Source: Micromonospora qiuiae
GTDB taxonomy: Bacteria; Actinomycetota; Actinomycetes; Mycobacteriales; Micromonosporaceae
Direction: 5' to 3'
Assembly: GCF_016863555.1 (NCBI RefSeq)
Contig: NZ_BOPC01000063.1
Location: 1 to 54,189 of the forward strand
Length of the DNA: 54,189 nt
Shown here one piece after another: positions 33,020 to 42,220 of this stretch (position 1 is its first letter; each line of letters starts with the position of its first letter). A program made the position numbers and the translations under genes. The notes under the pieces are model-generated. The model worked only from the letters and a program-made list of their open reading frames with translations, did no database searches and was not told the origin of the DNA.

Positions 33020-35125
33020 TCATTCGGCGCGGAGGTGGTCCAGGTCGTGGATGCCCGGGCTGACCCAGATCCACATCGCGCGTACGTCGGCCAGGGCCGA
33101 CGCGTCGCAGGACATCTGGGTGCCCAGCTCGATCTCCACCGTGGCGGTGCGGCCCTGGCTGACCCAGCCGAACTCCGACTGGCACCAGGCCCAGCCGGCG
33201 CCGGTCTGCACGGCGATCGAGGTGCCGGTGCCGGCCGACGGCGACGTGCGCAGGTCGTAACGGAGCACGTTCTTGGCGGACAGGTCCACCGGCTCGGGCA
33301 GGGTCACCCCGAACCAGCCGCCGCCGGTGGCGGTGACCTGCAGTCCGTACGCGCCGTCCGTGGCGAAAGCGTCCGTCTGCGCCAGGGTGCCCGCGTCGGT
33401 CTGCCAGTCGCCCGGTGCCCAGCCCTCCAGGCCGGTCTCCCAGGAGGCGAGCCGGATCGGGTCACCGGGCGCCGGCTTGACGGTGACGGCCAACTCGGCC
33501 GGGTTGGAGAGCCGACCGGCGGTGTCACGGACCGTGTAGGAGGCGACGGCCCGACCCCGGAACCCGTCCGCTGGGGTGAACTCGACCAGCCCTTTGGCAT
33601 TCAGCGCGAACCGGCCGCCGGTGACGGGGAGCGAGCGCTGCTGTCCGCGTACCGTCGGGTCGAGGTCGATGGTGGACGGCCGGAGCTTCCCGGCGTACGC
33701 GATGTCGTTGCTTGTCGGGTTGAGGGTGACCGGCGTGCCGGCCGTGGTGACCGCGGTGTCGTGGTCGGCGACCGGCGGGCGCGGCCGGAAGCCTCGGCGG
33801 ATGGTCTCCCCCGCGTTGCCGATCGTGGTGCAGACCGGGCTCGGGCAGTAGACGGTGTAGCCGTCGTAATCCGGGTAGAGCGTGCCGTCGTCCTGGACGC
33901 CGGAGAGGATCCAGTAGAGGAAGCCGGTGCCGCCGGTGCGGATGAAGCTGTCGGTCCAGCGCTGGTAGACCGGGTTGCGGGTTGCCTTGTCGTGCCAGCC
34001 GAACTCGCCGAGCAGGGCCGGCTTGCCGATCCGCTTCGCCTCTCGGTTGTGCCGCTCGATCCAGCGCACGCTCCAGTCGGCGTCGGTGCCCCAGTGGTCC
34101 GGGTACAGGTGGTAGCCGTGCACGTCGACGGCGGGCAGCCGGCTCAGCGCGACCGAGTCGACGCCCTCGCCGCAGTTGACGGTCCAGTGCCCGGCGTCGG
34201 GGCTGTCGCAGAAGAAGCCTTCGTCGCCGACGCCGACCAGGTGGCGGCGGTCGACCGACTTGAGGTGCCGGCTCATCTCGTCGGCCCAGGCGGTGAGCGT
34301 CTCGGTGGAGCACTGCGGTGAGGTCGGGTAGACCCCGGAGCCCTTGCAGCGCGGCTCGTTCGCCAACTCCCAGGCCATGATGGTCGGATCGTCCTTGTAC
34401 GCCACCCCGGTCAGCGTGTTGACCCGGTTGAGCAGGTGCGTCGCCCAGTCGCGGTACCAGCCTCGGATCACCGGGTCGGTGTAGAAGTCGTCGTGGTGCT
34501 CGGCGCCGCGCCAGCGGACGTACTGGTCCATGCCGCCGAAGTCGCGCCAGTTGTTGGTCAGCGGAATGATCACGCGGATGCCGGCCCGGCGGGCGGCGTA
34601 CAGCACGTAGTCGAGGCGTTGCAGGCCGTCGGGTCCGTCGTTGAACGCGGGTCTCTCGCCGTCCCAGTGCTGGAACCACACCCCGTCGGCGGTGCCGTGC
34701 ACCGAGTCGGTGCCGCCCGGGGTGCCGATGTCGAGGAAGCCCCAGTGCCGCAGCACCGTGAAGCCAGCCGCCTTCGCATCGGCGAAGACGTCGTCGACCA
34801 TCGCCTGGGACTTGTACATCAGGTAGTAATTGTTGGTCCCGGCGAACCGGAACGGCTTGCCGTCGGCGTACAACCGGTCGCCCTTGCGCACCACGAACCC
34901 GCCACCGAGCCGCGCGCCACCGGCCGCCGTGGGTGCGCTGGCCGCCGGGGATACGCCGGTTGTCGGGAATGCGCCGGTTGCCGTCGGGGGCGTGCTGGTT
35001 GCCGGGGATACGCCTGTTCCGGGCGCGGCGCCGGATGCGGGGGGCGCCCCCGCCGCCGGCATGGCACCCGCCGTAGCCAGCAGCCCGGCAACGGCCAGCA
35101 GTACGCCGGCCAGCCTCATCCTCAT
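33020..35125 (-). CDS. Secreted GH5 beta-mannanase, modular
   Basis: A 701-residue exported enzyme. A signal peptide (MRLAGVLLAVAGLLATAGA) is followed by an Ala/Pro/Ser/Thr-rich linker (residues ~25-70), a GH5_7-like barrel (residues ~75-430), an Ig/cadherin-like domain (~445-540) and a C-terminal carbohydrate-binding-like domain (~545-701). In the barrel, YLMYKSQAMVDDVFADA and RHWGF are typical of endo-beta-1,4-mannanases, WELANEPRC gives the acid/base glutamate and LLGEFGWHD the nucleophile. ATG 35125 has AAGGAG upstream. It follows the beta-mannosidase and importer genes, so it would cut mannan outside the cell and feed that importer. Confidence 0.92.
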   Translation of the reverse strand: MRMRLAGVLLAVAGLLATAGAMPAAGAPPASGAAPGTGVSPATSTPPTATGAFPTTGVSPAASAPTAAGGARLGGGFVVRKGDRLYADGKPFRFAGTNNYYLMYKSQAMVDDVFADAKAAGFTVLRHWGFLDIGTPGGTDSVHGTADGVWFQHWDGERPAFNDGPDGLQRLDYVLYAARRAGIRVIIPLTNNWRDFGGMDQYVRWRGAEHHDDFYTDPVIRGWYRDWATHLLNRVNTLTGVAYKDDPTIMAWELANEPRCKGSGVYPTSPQCSTETLTAWADEMSRHLKSVDRRHLVGVGDEGFFCDSPDAGHWTVNCGEGVDSVALSRLPAVDVHGYHLYPDHWGTDADWSVRWIERHNREAKRIGKPALLGEFGWHDKATRNPVYQRWTDSFIRTGGTGFLYWILSGVQDDGTLYPDYDGYTVYCPSPVCTTIGNAGETIRRGFRPRPPVADHDTAVTTAGTPVTLNPTSNDIAYAGKLRPSTIDLDPTVRGQQRSLPVTGGRFALNAKGLVEFTPADGFRGRAVASYTVRDTAGRLSNPAELAVTVKPAPGDPIRLASWETGLEGWAPGDWQTDAGTLAQTDAFATDGAYGLQVTATGGGWFGVTLPEPVDLSAKNVLRYDLRTSPSAGTGTSIAVQTGAGWAWCQSEFGWVSQGRTATVEIELGTQMSCDASALADVRAMWIWVSPGIHDLDHLRAE

Positions 35126-35194
35126 CTGCTTCTCCTTCGGGGGTGTGTTGGTGGGGGGTGTGTTGGTTGTGGGATGCCGGTTGGGGTGGGGGGT

Positions 35195-35250
35195 GTTAAG
35201 AAGGGGCCCTTCCTCTACACGAGGCGTTAAAAGGGGGCCCTTCCTTGCAC
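35195..35250 (-). repeat. Paired GGGGCCCC palindromic element, locus 2
   Basis: Units 35195-35220 and 35226-35250 repeat locus 1. It lies between the beta-mannosidase and mannanase genes; the TAA stop of the beta-mannosidase frame (35227-35229) is inside the second unit, so the element supplies the end of that gene. Confidence 0.85.
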
Positions 35251-37758
35251 TTCTCCTTGCATGTCGTTGACGGTGCGCAGCACCGGGTGGGTGGTGAGGG
35301 CGGCGGGGTCGAGGGGGGCCGCCGAGCGCACCGTGAAGGTCGCCGACTCGCCGGGGAGCAGGGTGGCGGGGGCCTCCTCGACCTCGGCGGTGGGGTCGAG
35401 GCGGTCCGGGTAGAGGGTGAGGTCGCGCAGGATGGTGCGGGCGGTCACCCGGACCAGTTGACCGCCGTCGGCCGGCTCCACCGTGGCGTCGTACTCCGCC
35501 GTCGGGTAGTCGACCTCTCGGTCCTCGGCGAAGAACCACAGCGCCCGGTCGCCGCCGGCGTCGGCGACCAGCAGTTCGCGCCGGGCGTCGTCGGGCCGCG
35601 CCAGATCCGCCGGCAGCGGCCAGGTGATCGAGGTGTACGCGGGAACGCCCAGTTCCAGGGTGGTCTTCGCCCTCGGTTCGCCGGCCAGGGTGAGCCGGGT
35701 GACCGTGGCCGACGCCCGCCACGGCTGCCCACCGTCGTTGACCGCCACCAGGGCCAAGCCGCCGTCGCGGGGCTGGACGGTTAGCAGGCGGTCGGCGTAT
35801 GCCCGGCGCAGCGCGTACCACAGTGGCTTGCGGCGGCCGTCGCCGTCGATCGCCGACCAGGAGGTGACCGGCCAGCAGTCGTTGAGCTGCCAGACGATGG
35901 TGCCCATGCACCGGCCCCGGTGGGAGCGGAAGTGCTCCACCCCGAGTTGGATTGCGCGGGCCTGGTTGAGCTGGGTCAGGTAGTGCCAGTCGTCGAAGTC
36001 GCGCGGCTCGGGCAGGTGTGCGTCCAGCCCTCGGCGCAGCTTCAGGTCACCGTCGGCGGCCTTCTGATGGTGTGCCATGCCGGGCGAGTCGGGCGCGAGC
36101 GGCTCGTCGGAGAGCGCCCGGCGCAGCGTCGCGTACGCCGGTGGGCCCTGGTAGCCGAACTCGGCGACGAAGCGTGGCACGTACTCGCGGTACTTGAGGT
36201 AGTCGTCGGTGTTCCAGACGTCCCAGATGTGCGTGGTGCCGTACGCCGGGTCGTTGGGGTGGATCTCCTCGCTGCCCGACCACGGACTGCCCGGCCAGTA
36301 CGGTCGGGTCGGGTCCGTCTCGGCCACGATCCGGGGCAGCAGCTCCAGGTAGTAGCCGCGCCCCCAGGTGCGCCCGGCGAGGATCTCCTGCCAGCCCCAG
36401 TCGTGCCAGCCCCAGATGTTCTCGTTGTTGCCGGTCCACAGCACCAGCGACGGGTGCGGCGCGAGCCGGGTCACCTGCTCCGCGGCCTCGGCGGCCACCT
36501 CGGTGGCGAACGGCTCCTCCTCGGGGTACGCGGCGCAGGCGAAGAGGAAGTCCTGCTGCACCAGCAGGCCGCGCTCGTCGGCCAGGTCGTAGAAGTCGTC
36601 CGATTCGTACCGGCCGCCGCCCCAGACTCGCAGCAGGTTGACGTTCGCCCCGGCGGCCTGGTCGAAGCGGTGGGCGAGGCGGTCCCGGGTGACCCGGGTG
36701 GGGAAGGCGTCGTCCGGGATCCAGTTCACTCCCCGCACGAAGATCGGCCTCTCGTTGACGTACAGGGTGAACGGTGCGCCGTGGGCGTCGGGCGTGGTGT
36801 CCAGGCGTACCGAGCGGAAACCGATCCGCCGATGCCATTCGTCGAGGACGGCGCCGTCCGGCCGGCGCAGCGTCACGATCAGCGGGTAGCGGTGTTGGCC
36901 GCCGTGGCCGCGCGGCCACCACAGCTCGGGTTCGTCGACGGTGAGGGCGAGCACGGCGGTTTGTTCGCCGGCCGGGATGGTCACTTCGGCGGTCACCCCG
37001 GCCACCTCGGCCCGCACGGTCAGCGGCAGGCTTGCGGCGGGCGTCGTTTCGGCGTGCGCGGTGAGCGGCAGCTCGTTGGCCCGCTCGATCTCGACGTGCA
37101 GCTCCACGCGCCCGATGCAGCCGTCGAGGGTGACCAGCGGACGCACGGTCGCGAGCCGGGCAACGGACCAGCTGTGCAGGCCGATCTCCTGCCAGATGCC
37201 GGCGGTGACCAGGGTGGGACCCCAGTCCCAGCCGAAGTTGCAGGCCATCTTGCGGATGAACTGGAACGGCTGCGGGTACGCGTTGGGCCGGTCGCCGAGA
37301 CGGTCGCGGTGGGCCTGCGCGTAGTGGTAGGGGGAGTCGAAGCGTACGGCCAGGGTGTTGTCCTCGGCGCGCAGCAGCGACCCGACGTCGAAGCGGTAGC
37401 CACGGTGCATGTTCTCGGTGCGGCCGACCTCGACGCCGTTGAGGCTGATCGTGGCGACCGTGTCGAGCCCGGCGCAGACCAGGTCGAGGCGCTGATGGTC
37501 GCCGATCGGCCGGTCGAAGGTGGTCTCGTACGTCCAGTCGGTGTGCCCGATCCAGGTCAGGTCTTTCTCGTTGTCGTCGAGGTACGGGTCGGGGATCAAC
37601 CCGGCCGCGAGCAGGTCGGTGTGCACGCAGCCGGGCACGGTCGCTGGCACCGTCCGGCCGTCGATCCCGGATGGCAGCTGCGGGCCGGGTGCCGCCCGCA
37701 GGGTCCAGCCGTGGTGCAGCGCCAGCCGATCGGGGTCTGGCCCCCGTGCGTCGCTCAA
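35227..37758 (-). CDS. GH2 beta-mannosidase
   Basis: An 843-residue cytoplasmic enzyme (no signal peptide) of GH2. N-terminal beta-sandwich domains begin HHGWTLRAAPG and PATVPGCVHTDLLAAGLIPD, followed by a barrel with WTGNNENIWGW (acid/base glutamate) and FVAEFGYQGPP (nucleophile). It would cleave imported manno-oligosaccharides. No ATG or GTG fits; TTG at 37758 overlaps the stop of the upstream permease (TTGA) and begins the family-like sequence, so translation is coupled. The last residues are encoded by a palindromic repeat element, so the C-terminal tail is non-native. It is the fourth gene of the importer operon. Confidence 0.93.
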   Translation of the reverse strand: MSDARGPDPDRLALHHGWTLRAAPGPQLPSGIDGRTVPATVPGCVHTDLLAAGLIPDPYLDDNEKDLTWIGHTDWTYETTFDRPIGDHQRLDLVCAGLDTVATISLNGVEVGRTENMHRGYRFDVGSLLRAEDNTLAVRFDSPYHYAQAHRDRLGDRPNAYPQPFQFIRKMACNFGWDWGPTLVTAGIWQEIGLHSWSVARLATVRPLVTLDGCIGRVELHVEIERANELPLTAHAETTPAASLPLTVRAEVAGVTAEVTIPAGEQTAVLALTVDEPELWWPRGHGGQHRYPLIVTLRRPDGAVLDEWHRRIGFRSVRLDTTPDAHGAPFTLYVNERPIFVRGVNWIPDDAFPTRVTRDRLAHRFDQAAGANVNLLRVWGGGRYESDDFYDLADERGLLVQQDFLFACAAYPEEEPFATEVAAEAAEQVTRLAPHPSLVLWTGNNENIWGWHDWGWQEILAGRTWGRGYYLELLPRIVAETDPTRPYWPGSPWSGSEEIHPNDPAYGTTHIWDVWNTDDYLKYREYVPRFVAEFGYQGPPAYATLRRALSDEPLAPDSPGMAHHQKAADGDLKLRRGLDAHLPEPRDFDDWHYLTQLNQARAIQLGVEHFRSHRGRCMGTIVWQLNDCWPVTSWSAIDGDGRRKPLWYALRRAYADRLLTVQPRDGGLALVAVNDGGQPWRASATVTRLTLAGEPRAKTTLELGVPAYTSITWPLPADLARPDDARRELLVADAGGDRALWFFAEDREVDYPTAEYDATVEPADGGQLVRVTARTILRDLTLYPDRLDPTAEVEEAPATLLPGESATFTVRSAAPLDPAALTTHPVLRTVNDMQGEVQGRAPF

Positions 37759-38669
37759 GACTTCACCGCGCCTTCCATGATTCCGCGGACGATCTGCCGA
37801 CCGCCGATGACGAGCATGATCAACAGTGGCACCGTGGCCACGAACGCCCCGGCCAGCACCCGGCGGTAGATCACGTAGTTGCCGCTGGCCAGGTCCGAGA
37901 TGGCCACCATCGAGGTGGGGTAGTCGGTGCCGTTGAGGGTGATCAGGGGCCACTGGAAGTCGTTCCAGGTGGCCACGAAGGTGAGCAGGCCGAGCACCGC
38001 CAACGCCGGGCGTACGGCCGGCAGCACGATGCTCCAGTAGACCCGCATCGTGGTGGCGCCGTCGACCCGGGCCGACTCGACCAGCTCGTCCGGCACCGAG
38101 TTGACGATGAACTGTCGCATGTAGAACACGCCGAACGCGGTGACCATGCCGGGCACGATCACCGCCAGCAGGGTGCCGTTCCAGCCCAGCTTGCCCATCA
38201 CGATGTAGAGCGCGACGACGCCGAGCTGGTTGGGCACGGTCAGGGTGAGGATCACGAAGAGCAGCAGGGGTCGGCTGCCCCGGAACCGCAGCTTGGCGAA
38301 GGCGAAACCGGCCAGCGAGCAGAAGAACAGCACCGAGGCGGTGACCACGGTGGCGACGATGACGCTGTTCACCAGGGATGCGGCGAAGTAGACGTCCTGG
38401 AGCGAGAAAACCTCCTCCAGGTTGACGAGGAACTGGTCGCCGGGGATCACCACCGGCGGCAGTTGGGCGGTGGCCTCGTCGGTGCTGGTGGCGATGACGA
38501 ACATCCAGTACAGCGGGAACGCCGCGAACAGGGCCGTCAGCGACAGGAAGAGGTACGCCCCGATCCCGGCCGGGGTGTCCTGCGGCGCCCGGCCCAGCAG
38601 GGTGGCTCGCTTGCGCCCGGTCGTCGGTGCCGGCGCCGGGTCCCGGCGCGGCGGGGCAACGGTCGTCAC
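37755..38669 (-). CDS. ABC sugar importer permease, MalG type
   Basis: A 304-residue inner-membrane subunit with six hydrophobic segments and the cytoplasmic EAA loop (ELVESARVDGATTMRVYW) that docks to the ATPase. GTG 38669 overlaps the stop of the MalF-type gene by 4 bp (GTGA). It belongs to the CUT1 sugar-importer family; together with the binding protein and second permease it should import manno-oligosaccharides. No ATPase gene is present in the locus, so a shared MsiK-type ATPase elsewhere is probable, as in other actinobacteria. Confidence 0.94.
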   Translation of the reverse strand: MTTVAPPRRDPAPAPTTGRKRATLLGRAPQDTPAGIGAYLFLSLTALFAAFPLYWMFVIATSTDEATAQLPPVVIPGDQFLVNLEEVFSLQDVYFAASLVNSVIVATVVTASVLFFCSLAGFAFAKLRFRGSRPLLLFVILTLTVPNQLGVVALYIVMGKLGWNGTLLAVIVPGMVTAFGVFYMRQFIVNSVPDELVESARVDGATTMRVYWSIVLPAVRPALAVLGLLTFVATWNDFQWPLITLNGTDYPTSMVAISDLASGNYVIYRRVLAGAFVATVPLLIMLVIGGRQIVRGIMEGAVKS

Positions 38670-39658
38670 TTGCGGCCCCCTGACAGGCGGTTGGTCAACA
38701 GGGTGTTCAGGGCGGCGACCACGAGGATGATGAGGAACAGCGCCCAGGACATCGCGGCGGCGTAACCGAGGTTCAGGTCCTTCCAGCCCACCTTGTAGAT
38801 CAACTGCGCGACGGTCTGCCACTCACCGCCGGCCCCACCCCGGGCGGTCTGCGCGTTGAGGTCGAAGAGCATCGGCTCGGTGAACAGTTGAAGCCCGCCG
38901 ATGGTGGAGAGCACCACCGTGAAGATCACCACCGGGCGGATCATCGGGACGGTGATCCGCCAGAGCTGACGCCACGGGCCGGCACCGTCCAGCGCCGACG
39001 CCTCGTAGACGTCGCGCGGGATGGACTGCATCGCGGCCAGGTAGAGCAGGGCGTTGTAGCCGATCCACTTCCAGTTGACCATCGTGGCGATGGCGATCCA
39101 GGAGTGCAGCTTGTCCGCCCGCCAGTCGATCGGGTTCTCGGTGCCGATGCCGACCAGCCCGAGCGCCCAGTTCGCCATCCCGAGGTCGCGGGAGAAGAAG
39201 ACGTTGAACACCAGCGTGGAGGCGGTGATCGGGGTGATGTAGGGCAGCAGGGCGCTCACCCGCCACCAGGTCTGCCCCCGCAGCCGGCGGTTCAGCATCG
39301 ACGCGATGACCAGCGCCAACAGCAGTTGCGGGACGGTGGAGAGGAGGAAGATGCCGAAGGTGTTGTAGAGCGCGTTGCCGAAGTCGCCGTCGGTGAACAG
39401 ACGGCTGAAGTTCTCGAAGCCGGCCCAGCCGGTCAGCTCCGGATCGTCCAGCCGCCAGTGGCGCAGCGCCACCACCGCGTTGAAGACCATCGGGAAGAGA
39501 CCGAAGACGAAGAAGAGCAGGAAGAACGGCGCGATCAACAGGTACGGCACGACCCGCACGTCGAAGCGGTGCAGGCGGTCCCGCCAGGTCATTCTGCGGC
39601 TTCGGACGGGTGGGGGTCGGCGAGTGGTCGGTTCGGCGGCCGCGCGCGTGGTGGGCAT
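38666..39658 (-). CDS. ABC sugar importer permease, MalF type
   Basis: A 330-residue membrane subunit, partner of the MalG-type permease. A basic N-terminal tail precedes six hydrophobic segments, with the EAA loop at YEASALDGAGPWRQLW. It starts 3 bp after the binding-protein stop and overlaps the next gene by 4 bp, so the three are one operon. Substrate is inferred from the linked mannanase and mannosidase. Confidence 0.94.
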   Translation of the reverse strand: MPTTRAAAEPTTRRPPPVRSRRMTWRDRLHRFDVRVVPYLLIAPFFLLFFVFGLFPMVFNAVVALRHWRLDDPELTGWAGFENFSRLFTDGDFGNALYNTFGIFLLSTVPQLLLALVIASMLNRRLRGQTWWRVSALLPYITPITASTLVFNVFFSRDLGMANWALGLVGIGTENPIDWRADKLHSWIAIATMVNWKWIGYNALLYLAAMQSIPRDVYEASALDGAGPWRQLWRITVPMIRPVVIFTVVLSTIGGLQLFTEPMLFDLNAQTARGGAGGEWQTVAQLIYKVGWKDLNLGYAAAMSWALFLIILVVAALNTLLTNRLSGGRK

Positions 39659-39660
39659 GC

Positions 39661-40935
39661 CTACCTGCCAGCCTTCTCGGCTTCCTTGATCGCCTCGGCC
39701 CAGGCCGCGTCCGACCTGAGGGTGCCGTTCTGCACCCGGTTGATCACGTTTTCCACGGCGACCCGGGTCGGGCCGTTCTTCTTGCCCAGGTACTGCGGCG
39801 TCAGGCCCTCAGCCATCTTCGGGAAGATCTGCCCGACCGGCGCGGAGTTGAAGAACTCGTTCTTGAAGTCCGCGATCGCCGGGTCCGTGTAGAGGCCCGG
39901 CTGCGACGGCAGGTTGCCGACCGTCTTGAAGATCTCGATCTGCTGCTCCGGCTGGACCAGCCAGTCCAGGAACTTGTACGCCTCGTCGACGTTCTTCCCC
40001 TGCTTCGGAATGGTCAGGAAGGAGCCGCCCCAGTTGCCGCCACCGCCGGGCACTGCGGCAATGTCCCACTTGCCCTTGGTGCCGGGCGCGGTGTTCTGGA
40101 TGTGCCCGAGCATCCACGCCGGACAGGCGAGCACCGCGAACGAGCCGCTGGTGAAGCCCTTGTCCCAGTCGGCCTGGAAGCTGGTGAGGTTGGCCGAGAT
40201 GCCGGCGTCGACGGCCTTGACCGCGTAGTCGAAGGCGACCTTGGGGCCGCCGTCCATCCGCAGCTGCTCACTCTCGTCGTAGAAGCCGACGGGCTGCTGC
40301 CCGAGGATCGGGTTGAACAGGTTGGTGCCGTTGTCGATGAACTTCTTCTTCGTCTTGGTGGTGTACTCCTGGCCGACCCGGATGAAGTCGTCCCAGGTGG
40401 GCCAGAGCGCGGAAACCTGGTCACGCTCGGTGGGCAGGCCGGCGGCGGAGAACAGGTCGGTGCGGTAGCACATGGCCAGGCCGCCCACGTCGGTGCCGAG
40501 GCCGATCTGGGTCTTGCCGTCGGGTGAAAGCGACTGCTTCCACTTCCACGGCAGGTAGTGGTTCTCGTGCTTGCCGGCACCGAAGTCGAGCAGGTTGACG
40601 AACTTGTCGGCCTGGCTCCGGAACTGGACGATGAAGCCCTCGTCGATGGCCGCGATGTCAGGCGCGCCCGAGCCCGCGATCAGCTTCTTCTGCAGGTCCT
40701 CGTGCTGGGCGTTGTACTCCCCCGAGTTGAGAGCGATCTTGACGTTCTGGTGCTCCGCCTCGTACTTCGCCTTGAGGTCCTTCAGGCCGAAGTCGCCCCA
40801 GAAACTGATTGTCAGCGTGACCGTGCCGTCGCCGGAGCCGCCGGTGGTGCTGCGCCCGCTGCACGCCACCACCATCGACCCGACCACCAGACCCACGGCT
40901 GCGACCCGCAGCCAACGAAGCGTAGAGCGTCTCAT
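39661..40935 (-). CDS. ABC sugar-binding lipoprotein
   Basis: A 424-residue family 1 extracellular solute-binding protein. The signal peptide ends in a lipobox (MVVACSG, Cys about residue 25), so it is anchored to the outer face of the membrane. Typical strands include TISFWGDFG, APDIAAIDEGF and the C-terminal NGTLRSDAAWAEA. ATG 40935 has GGAGGAGGG upstream; the longer frame is not used. It is first gene of the importer-mannosidase operon, downstream of a TTGACA/TACGGT promoter and two operator-like sites. Confidence 0.95.
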   Translation of the reverse strand: MRRSTLRWLRVAAVGLVVGSMVVACSGRSTTGGSGDGTVTLTISFWGDFGLKDLKAKYEAEHQNVKIALNSGEYNAQHEDLQKKLIAGSGAPDIAAIDEGFIVQFRSQADKFVNLLDFGAGKHENHYLPWKWKQSLSPDGKTQIGLGTDVGGLAMCYRTDLFSAAGLPTERDQVSALWPTWDDFIRVGQEYTTKTKKKFIDNGTNLFNPILGQQPVGFYDESEQLRMDGGPKVAFDYAVKAVDAGISANLTSFQADWDKGFTSGSFAVLACPAWMLGHIQNTAPGTKGKWDIAAVPGGGGNWGGSFLTIPKQGKNVDEAYKFLDWLVQPEQQIEIFKTVGNLPSQPGLYTDPAIADFKNEFFNSAPVGQIFPKMAEGLTPQYLGKKNGPTRVAVENVINRVQNGTLRSDAAWAEAIKEAEKAGR

Positions 40936-40956
40936 GACCCTCCTCCGAGACCATCT

Positions 40957-40969
40957 GGGAACGCTTCCG
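40957..40969. promoter_or_regulatory. LacI-type operator candidate O2
   Basis: GGGAACGCTTCCG with outer T and A is an interrupted palindrome (TnGGAA-CGC-TTCCnA). It lies 22 bp upstream of the binding-protein start and matches O1 (41015-41027) in 11 of the first 12 positions. Confidence 0.6.
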
Positions 40970-41007
40970 AGATCGAAAGGCATCGACTGAACCGGATAAG
41001 TGTCGCC

Positions 41008-41036
41008 ACCGTACGGGCACGCTTCCACAGTGTCAA
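41008..41036 (-). promoter_or_regulatory. Promoter of the mannan importer operon
   Basis: On the minus strand, TTGACA (41036-41031) and TACGGT (41013-41008) are separated by exactly 17 bp, a good housekeeping-sigma promoter. It reads toward the binding protein, giving a leader of about 65 nt. Confidence 0.7.
41015..41027. promoter_or_regulatory. LacI-type operator candidate O1
   Basis: GGGCACGCTTCCA lies between the -35 and -10 boxes of the importer promoter and differs from O2 at one position of the shared 12-mer. Binding here would block RNA polymerase; a pair of sites 58 bp apart could bind one LacI-type tetramer or two dimers. Confidence 0.6.
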
Positions 41037-41176
41037 CGGCCGGTTAACGACGTGGGCCGACCGGCACCCCGCAGCAGCTGGGAGTTGGCCGTCCCGGTCC
41101 CCCCGTAGACTGAACCGCACAAGCTGGGGCGACCGGGTGGGCGTACCCGGAAGTGGGTTCAGGAGGACGTACGCGG

Positions 41177-42208
41177 GTGAAGCGACCGACGATCGCGGAT
41201 GTCGCCCGGCGGGCGGGAGTCTCCAAGGGCGCGGTGTCGTACGCGCTCAACGGCCAGCCGGGAGTCTCCGAGGCGACCCGACAGCGCATCCTCGCCATCG
41301 CCGCCGAGATCGGGTTCAGCCCGAGCAGCGCGGCCCGCGCGCTCTCCGGCGCGACCGCCCGGGCGATCGGGCTGATCCTCGCCCGCCCGGCGCGCACTCT
41401 CGGCATCGAGCCGTTCTTCATGGAGCTGATCAGTGGCGTGGAGGCGGAGCTGTCCGCCCGGTCGTACGCGCTGACCCTCCAGGTGGTGGCCGACCAGAGC
41501 GCCGAGGTCGCCGTATACCGGCGGTGGTGGGGCGAGCGGCGCGTCGACGGCGTGCTCGTCTGTGACCTGCGCACCGACGACCTGCGGGTGCCCGTGCTGG
41601 AGGAGTTGCGCCTGCCCGCCGTGGTGATCGGCGGACCGACCGGGACCGGCAGCCTGCCCAGCGTCTGGTCGGACGACGCGGCGGCGCTGGTGGAGACCGT
41701 GGAGTACCTCCACGCCCTGGGACACCGACGGATCGCCCGGGTCGCCGGCCTGCCCGACCTGCTGCACACCGCCATCCGGACGCAGGCGTTCACCGGGGTG
41801 TGCCAGCGCCTCGGGCTGGCCGAGGCGGTCACCGTCTCCTCGGATTACACCGGCGAGGAGGGTGCCCGGGTGACCCGGCGGCTGCTCAGTTCCCGGCTCC
41901 GTCCCACCGCGGTGATCTACGACAATGACGTGATGGCGATCGCCGGGCTGTCGGTCGCCCAGGAGATGGGTCTCGCCGTCCCCGCCCATCTGTCCATCGT
42001 GGCCTGGGACGACTCCCCGCTGTGCCGGCTGGTGCACCCGCCGCTGACCGCGCTCGGTCGGGACATCCCCGCCTACGGCGCGAATGCGGCCCGGCAACTG
42101 TTGCGGCTGATCGAGGGCGCCACCGCCGAGGGACTGGAGACCGAGACGCCACAGCTGACCCCCAGGGGCAGCACCGGCCCGCCGCTCGACGAGAGCTTAA
42201 CCGCTTAA
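41177..42208 (+). CDS. LacI-family repressor of the mannan cluster
   Basis: A 343-residue regulator: N-terminal helix-turn-helix (RPTIADVARRAGVSKGAVSY, ALNGQPGVS), hinge helix (SAARALSG) and a periplasmic-binding-protein-like sensor domain ending DDSPLCRLVHPPLTAL. GTG 41177 is preceded by AGGAGG; a GTG eight codons upstream is possible. It is divergent from the importer operon, and twin operator-like sites lie in between. It most likely represses the operon until a manno-oligosaccharide or similar sugar binds; the inducer is inferred from the linked enzymes. Confidence 0.93.
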   Translation: MKRPTIADVARRAGVSKGAVSYALNGQPGVSEATRQRILAIAAEIGFSPSSAARALSGATARAIGLILARPARTLGIEPFFMELISGVEAELSARSYALTLQVVADQSAEVAVYRRWWGERRVDGVLVCDLRTDDLRVPVLEELRLPAVVIGGPTGTGSLPSVWSDDAAALVETVEYLHALGHRRIARVAGLPDLLHTAIRTQAFTGVCQRLGLAEAVTVSSDYTGEEGARVTRRLLSSRLRPTAVIYDNDVMAIAGLSVAQEMGLAVPAHLSIVAWDDSPLCRLVHPPLTALGRDIPAYGANAARQLLRLIEGATAEGLETETPQLTPRGSTGPPLDESLTA

Positions 42209-42220
42209 TCCCTGTCGGCG

